Positions 43,301-44,408 of a DNA stretch of 44,408 nucleotides are shown here, piece by piece. The stretch comes from Apostichopus californicus (Eukaryota; Echinodermata; Holothuroidea; Aspidochirotida; Stichopodidae): NCBI GenBank assembly GCA_020650975.1, contig JAIPMN010007262.1, positions 1 to 44,408 on the forward strand, read 5' to 3'. Position 1 is the stretch's first letter. Every line of letters begins with the position of its first letter. A program made the position numbers and the translations under genes. Below the pieces are notes generated by a model. That model ran no database searches, was not told the origin of the DNA, and saw only the letters and a list, made by a program, of their open reading frames with translations.

Positions 43301-43697
43301 AGCAACAGGAAAGATGTTAAAGTGGAAGGAACATTGATGGCAGGCTCCCTGAATTCCAAAGGCATCATATCTGAGACCGATGATTCCGAAGACCCTTTCG
43401 CTGAGTCCGCTAGAGCAAAGAGGAGGACGATAAAAAGACTTCTCTCCCCCGAGATAGCTGTTGCCTCTTCCTCTAAATCCTTGGAGGAATCAACTGCAAA
43501 GAAGAGGATTAAAGTGGAGGAACCATCAGATGAGGCATCGGTCTCATCTACCAGAGGGACAGTCATTGCCACAGAGGCAGTCCGGCCAGTCTCTGCTGGT
43601 GGAGAGGCAGCAGCGCACCCACCTGCGAAGATGAAGGAGGAACCACAGGAAATAGGTGGAGGACATGTTGATACTAATAGCAATCACAGAGTGGCAG
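32296..43697 (+). CDS. NBN: Nibrin (NBS1), partial: first exon unidentified, C-terminal exons beyond window
   Basis: Join(32296..32346, 34880..34962, 36217..36368, 36664..36823, 37675..37781, 39093..39210, 39732..39910, 40612..40703, 41348..41471, 43234..43697): 1530 nt, about 510 codons, all in frame. Nibrin is the nuclear scaffold of the MRE11-RAD50-NBN complex, which senses double-strand breaks and recruits ATM. Seen: an FHA domain (SVGRK, GDQSISRKHALL, SKYGTFVNGKK); BRCT1 (ISKLGGHILSEWTKDCTLLVM shortened here to its core LGGHILSEWTKDC, then PSYVSECLKAL); BRCT2 (GKTFVFLSQKQHKRL, IGEAELGLAVL); then a basic-acidic linker with nuclear-localisation-like clusters and SUMO-type sites. Exon phases match human NBN (recalled from memory), apart from one extra intron. 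MRE11- and ATM-binding motifs are not in view. No disabling change is seen. Confidence 0.93.
33216..33835. mobile_element. Foldback element with ~110-bp inverted arms
   Basis: The arm at 33216-33331 and the arm at 33722-33835 are inverted copies sharing GAGTTTAATAAATCTGGAGG, GCGCGTACCATGCATGGAG and GTCATGTGATGTG. They are separated by about 390 bp with no transposase. Open frames in and across it are by-products. Exact ends and target-site duplication were not resolved. Confidence 0.75.
34508..34688 (-). repeat. U2-headed SINE, copy B, with 9-bp target-site duplication
   Basis: On the minus strand it starts CGGCCTTTTGGCTAAGATCA, matching the 5' end of U2 snRNA. It continues through hairpins shared with copy A (1447-1622), including the terminal GCCCAGG/CCTGGGC stem, and ends in an A-rich tail (CCTTAAAAAAAAGAAAAA). 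The + strand 9-mer AGACACTCT flanks it at 34499-34507 and 34689-34697. A-tail plus direct repeats is the signature of LINE-mediated retroposition. U2 branch-interacting and Sm regions are missing, so it is not U2 itself. Confidence 0.8.
34880..34962 (+). other. NBN: NBN exon 3 (FHA phosphopeptide-binding core)
   Basis: Acceptor GATTTGCAG ends at 34879; donor GTGAGT starts at 34963. Phase 1 in, phase 0 out. It encodes CSIKIEGDQSISRKHALL; the S-R-x-H signature is the FHA loop that binds phosphothreonine. The end phase corresponds to the end of human exon 2. Confidence 0.95.
34963..36216. other. NBN intron 3
   Basis: No element or exon recognised. It includes a short G-rich patch at about 35188-35215. 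Confidence 0.6.
36217..36368 (+). other. NBN: NBN exon 4 (end of FHA domain)
   Basis: The acceptor TATCGTAG ends at 36216 and has a weaker pyrimidine tract than its neighbours; donor GTACAG starts at 36369. Phase 0 in, phase 2 out, 152 nt. It encodes LKDSSKYGTFVNGKKM, the second conserved FHA block, and HGDNVTFGAL. Confidence 0.94.
36508..36589. repeat. 37-A tract flanked by 22-bp direct repeats
   Basis: The 22-bp sequence starting TATTCC-T9-CAAAGAA occurs at 36508-36529 and again at 36568-36589. Between them are a single T and 37 A. It looks like a poly(A)-only retroposition with target-site duplication, or a duplication followed by slippage. It lies 75 bp before NBN exon 5. Confidence 0.8.
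36664..36823 (+). other. NBN: NBN exon 5 (BRCT1, first part)
   Basis: Acceptor TTATTAAAG ends at 36663; donor GTATGC starts at 36824. 160 nt, the same length as human exon 4 as I recall it. It encodes VDYEPMVVACSGVPG and KLGGHILSEWTKDCTLLVM, with the BRCT Gly-Gly turn and the W-T-x-x-C-T-x-L-V-M block shared with human nibrin. Confidence 0.95.
36824..37674. other. NBN intron 5
   Basis: AT-rich intron. It contains a short (TG)n run at about 37465-37483 and nothing else I recognise. Confidence 0.6.
37675..37781 (+). other. NBN: NBN exon 6 (BRCT1, end)
   Basis: Acceptor TTTGTCCCAG ends at 37674; donor GTAAGA starts at 37782. Phase 0 in, phase 2 out. It encodes VVGALVTCRNIVTPSYVSEC, aligned with human ICALICGRPIVKPEYFTEF. 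Confidence 0.94.
37782..38534. other. NBN intron 6, before the MITE
   Basis: AT-rich, with a small cluster of AAAGTCTAA-type words near 38150-38170. No gene recognised. Confidence 0.5.
38535..39039. mobile_element. hAT-like MITE (505 bp) just upstream of NBN exon 7
   Basis: Perfect 14-bp terminal inverted repeats CAGGGATGTGCCCA. The 6-bp direct repeat AAGATG flanks it at 38529-38534 and 39040-39045. Near the left end GCCCAGCACT recurs several times. The right part (AGGGGGACACCCCC and following) resembles part of the element at 2959-3586. CAGGG ends point to hAT, but the visible duplication is 6 bp rather than 8. The element leaves only 47 bp for the branch site and acceptor of exon 7. Confidence 0.82.
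39093..39210 (+). other. NBN: NBN exon 7 (linker to BRCT2)
   Basis: Acceptor CGTCCTAACAG ends at 39092 (CTAAC is a possible branch site or simply the acceptor context); donor GTGAAC starts at 39211. 118 nt, the same length as human exon 6 as I recall it. It encodes FLPPVVERAI and MLQGKTFVFLSQKQ, where BRCT2 begins. Confidence 0.94.
39226..39470. repeat. Pyrimidine-rich tract in NBN intron 7
   Basis: About 245 bp made mostly of C and T, with a 10-C run near 39245. It directly precedes the hammerhead-like segment and may belong to the same retroelement remnant. Confidence 0.6.
39536..39576 (+). mobile_element. Hammerhead-ribozyme-like motif of a Penelope-like element remnant
   Basis: The sequence reads TTGAAGA (39541), a GATCC/GGATC stem, then CGAAACGTC. 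This order, CUGANGA - stem II - GAAAC, is the hammerhead catalytic core; here the first core base is T instead of C. The motif with this flank is familiar from Penelope-like retroelements of invertebrates. No reverse transcriptase remains. Family assignment rests on this short motif only. Confidence 0.5.
39732..39910 (+). other. NBN: NBN exon 8 (BRCT2)
   Basis: A C-rich tract and CTGTCACAG precede the exon; donor GTAAAG starts at 39911. Phase 0 in, phase 2 out. It encodes HKRLCSVIELAGGTTLLY, the BRCT2 Gly-Gly block, and ends EVEDILKR. Human exon 7 has the same phases. Confidence 0.93.
40067..40422 (+). mobile_element. tRNA-derived SINE with (ATT)n tail
   Basis: The head carries an RNA polymerase III A box (TGGCCAAGTGG, 40076-40086) and B box (GGTTCGATACC, 40138-40148), resembling a tRNA of the Leu/Ser type. 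A ~200-bp body ends GCGGCGTAAATATGACTGC and passes into a (TTA)n/(TTATTG)n tail from about 40349. Microsatellite tails of this kind are typical of SINEs mobilised by L2/CR1-like LINEs. It sits in NBN intron 8 in the sense orientation. The head does not fold as a proper tRNA. Confidence 0.82.
40612..40703 (+). other. NBN: NBN exon 9 (end of BRCT2)
   Basis: Acceptor CCTAAACAG ends at 40611; donor GTAAAG starts at 40704. Phase 2 in, phase 1 out. It encodes KQLRLIGEAELGLAVLTAST, aligned with human LRPIPEAEIGLAVIFMTT. Confidence 0.94.
40704..41347. other. NBN intron 9
   Basis: AT-rich intron. No exon or mobile element recognised. Confidence 0.6.
41348..41471 (+). other. NBN: NBN exon 10 (start of disordered linker)
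   Basis: Acceptor TTTCTCTAG ends at 41347. The chosen donor is AG|GTCATA at 41472, because it alone leaves the exon in phase 2, as the next exon requires. It is a poor donor. The open frame continues to 41509, where GGTTAA supplies another GT (phase 1) and then a stop. Length, 124 nt, is close to human exon 9 (130). Confidence 0.75.
41878..42395. repeat. 48-bp minisatellite, about 10-11 copies, in NBN intron 10
   Basis: The unit is GTGTACATATTGGTATTCTA followed by TTCACCAAACCTACACATCT and a variable CTCCTACA. The period is 47-50 bp, mostly 48. Since 48 is divisible by three, long repetitive frames appear (HIGILFTKPTHLS in one, YILVFYSPNLHIS in another). I treat these as artefacts of the repeat. 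Confidence 0.92.
42396..43233. other. NBN intron 10, last part
   Basis: No element recognised. It ends in a long T-rich tract and TTTTGATAG, the acceptor of exon 11. Confidence 0.6.
43234..43697 (+). other. NBN: NBN exon 11 (linker with nuclear-localisation and SUMO-type motifs)
   Basis: The acceptor ends at 43233. It enters in phase 2 with about 154 codons and no interruption. QPKFEIPMQRSVSLS parallels human MEQKFRMLSQ. It carries basic clusters RAKRRTIKR and AKKRIK, acidic SETDDSEDPF, an SP site (LLSPE) and psi-K-x-E motifs VKVE, IKVE and MKEE. Two overlapping donors are possible: CAG|GTAGGT after 43697 (phase 1) and TAG|GTGAAC after 43701 (phase 2, the human phase). The exon end lies inside the first unit of the 59-bp repeat. 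Confidence 0.85.
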
Positions 43698-44408
43698 GTA
43701 GGTGAACAAATTGAAAGCAGAGGATGCTGATAGTAATGGCAATCACAGAGTGGCAGGTGGGTGAACAAATTGAAAGCAGAGGATGTTGATAGTAATGGCA
43801 GTCACATAGTGGCAGGTGGGGCAACGAATTAAATACAAAGGTGTTGATACTAATGGCAATCACATAGTGGCAGGTAGGTGAACAAATTGAAAGCAGAGGA
43901 TGTTGATAACAATGGCAATCACATAGTGGCAGGTGGGGGAAGGAATTGAAAGCAGAGGATGCTGATAGTAATGGCAATCACATAGTGGCAGGTGGGGGAA
44001 CAAATTGAAAGCAGAGGATGTTGATAGTAATGGCAATCACATTGTGGCAGGTAGGTGAACGAATTGAAAGCAGAGGATGTTGATAGTAATTGCAATCACA
44101 TAGTGGCAGGTGGGTGAACAAATTGATAGCAGAGGATGTTGATAGTAATGGCAATCACAGAGTGGCAGGTGGGGAAGAAATCAAAAGCAGAGGATGCTGA
44201 TAGTAATGGCAATCACATAGTGGCAGGTGGGGGAACAAATTGAAAGCAGAGGATGTTGATAGTAATGGCAATCACATAGTGGCAGGTGGGGAAGGAATCG
44301 AAAGCAGAGGATGTTGATAGTAATGGCAGTCACATAGTGGCAGGTGGGGCAACGAATTAAATACAAAGGTGTTGATACTAATGGCAATCACATAGTGGCA
44401 GGTAGGTG
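43664..44408. repeat. 59-bp minisatellite, about 12.5 copies, starting inside NBN exon 11
   Basis: The unit includes GATGTTGATAGTAATGGCAA, TCACATAGTGGCAGGT and a GAACAAATTGAAAGCAGA segment. Starts of GTGGCAGG fall at 43691, 43750, 43809 and so on with a 59-bp step. The first unit codes for HVDTNSNHRVAG and contains the exon 11 donor, so each later unit has a copy of that donor. It continues past the window edge. Units near 43799-43890 recur almost exactly near 44327-44408. Confidence 0.93.

Noticed and set aside
43684-44387. Minus-strand frames with LPLCDCHYYQHPLLSIC repeats
   Set aside because: By-product of the 59-bp array, antisense to NBN; frames shift between units.

Overview
This is a eukaryotic (metazoan) window: AT-rich, with long introns, GT-AG splice junctions, dense minisatellites and several families of MITEs, SINEs and LINE fossils. 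Intron positions, the vertebrate-like gene neighbourhood and the repeat style suggest a marine invertebrate deuterostome, perhaps an echinoderm. That assignment is an inference and I hold it loosely.

Two protein-coding genes on the + strand account for all the coding sequence I can support. The first, at 10618-23514, is a complete OSGIN-family gene (oxidative stress induced growth inhibitor, closest to OSGIN2). It has five coding exons and a 508-residue FAD/NAD(P)-binding protein. The second, at 32296-43697 and beyond the right edge, is NBN (nibrin/NBS1), the FHA-BRCT-BRCT subunit of the MRE11-RAD50-NBN DNA-repair complex. Ten consecutive exons are visible. The first coding exon was not identified, and the C-terminal exons (MRE11- and ATM-binding parts) lie outside the window. 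In human, OSGIN2 and NBN are also neighbours (8q21.3, from memory), so the window records an ancient linkage. Here both genes point the same way; in human they converge.

Layout: 1-10517 is upstream non-coding DNA with a hAT-like end, a MITE, inverted repeats and a SINE whose head resembles the 5' end of U2 snRNA. OSGIN occupies 10518-23514; its introns hold a 10-N assembly gap flanked by the same ~87 bp, a hAT-type MITE 106 bp before exon 2, a 194-bp tandem duplication and two minisatellites in the last intron. The OSGIN 3' UTR and intergenic DNA (23515-32295) hold a 21-bp minisatellite, small hAT-type elements, a ~1-kb antisense LINE fossil and a long-TIR MITE. NBN introns hold a foldback element, a second U2-headed SINE with target-site duplication, a poly(A) tract between direct repeats, a MITE 47 bp before an acceptor, a hammerhead-like Penelope-type remnant, a tRNA-derived SINE and a 48-bp minisatellite. 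The window ends inside a 59-bp minisatellite that begins within the last visible NBN exon and repeats its 5' splice site in every unit.

The two genes do not form an operon or an obvious pathway. One is a redox/stress flavoprotein and the other a DNA-damage sensor; any functional reason for the linkage is speculation. I see no CRISPR, prokaryotic operon or secondary-metabolite system. The most unusual signals are the splice-donor minisatellite, the U2-headed SINE family and the conserved OSGIN-NBN neighbourhood.
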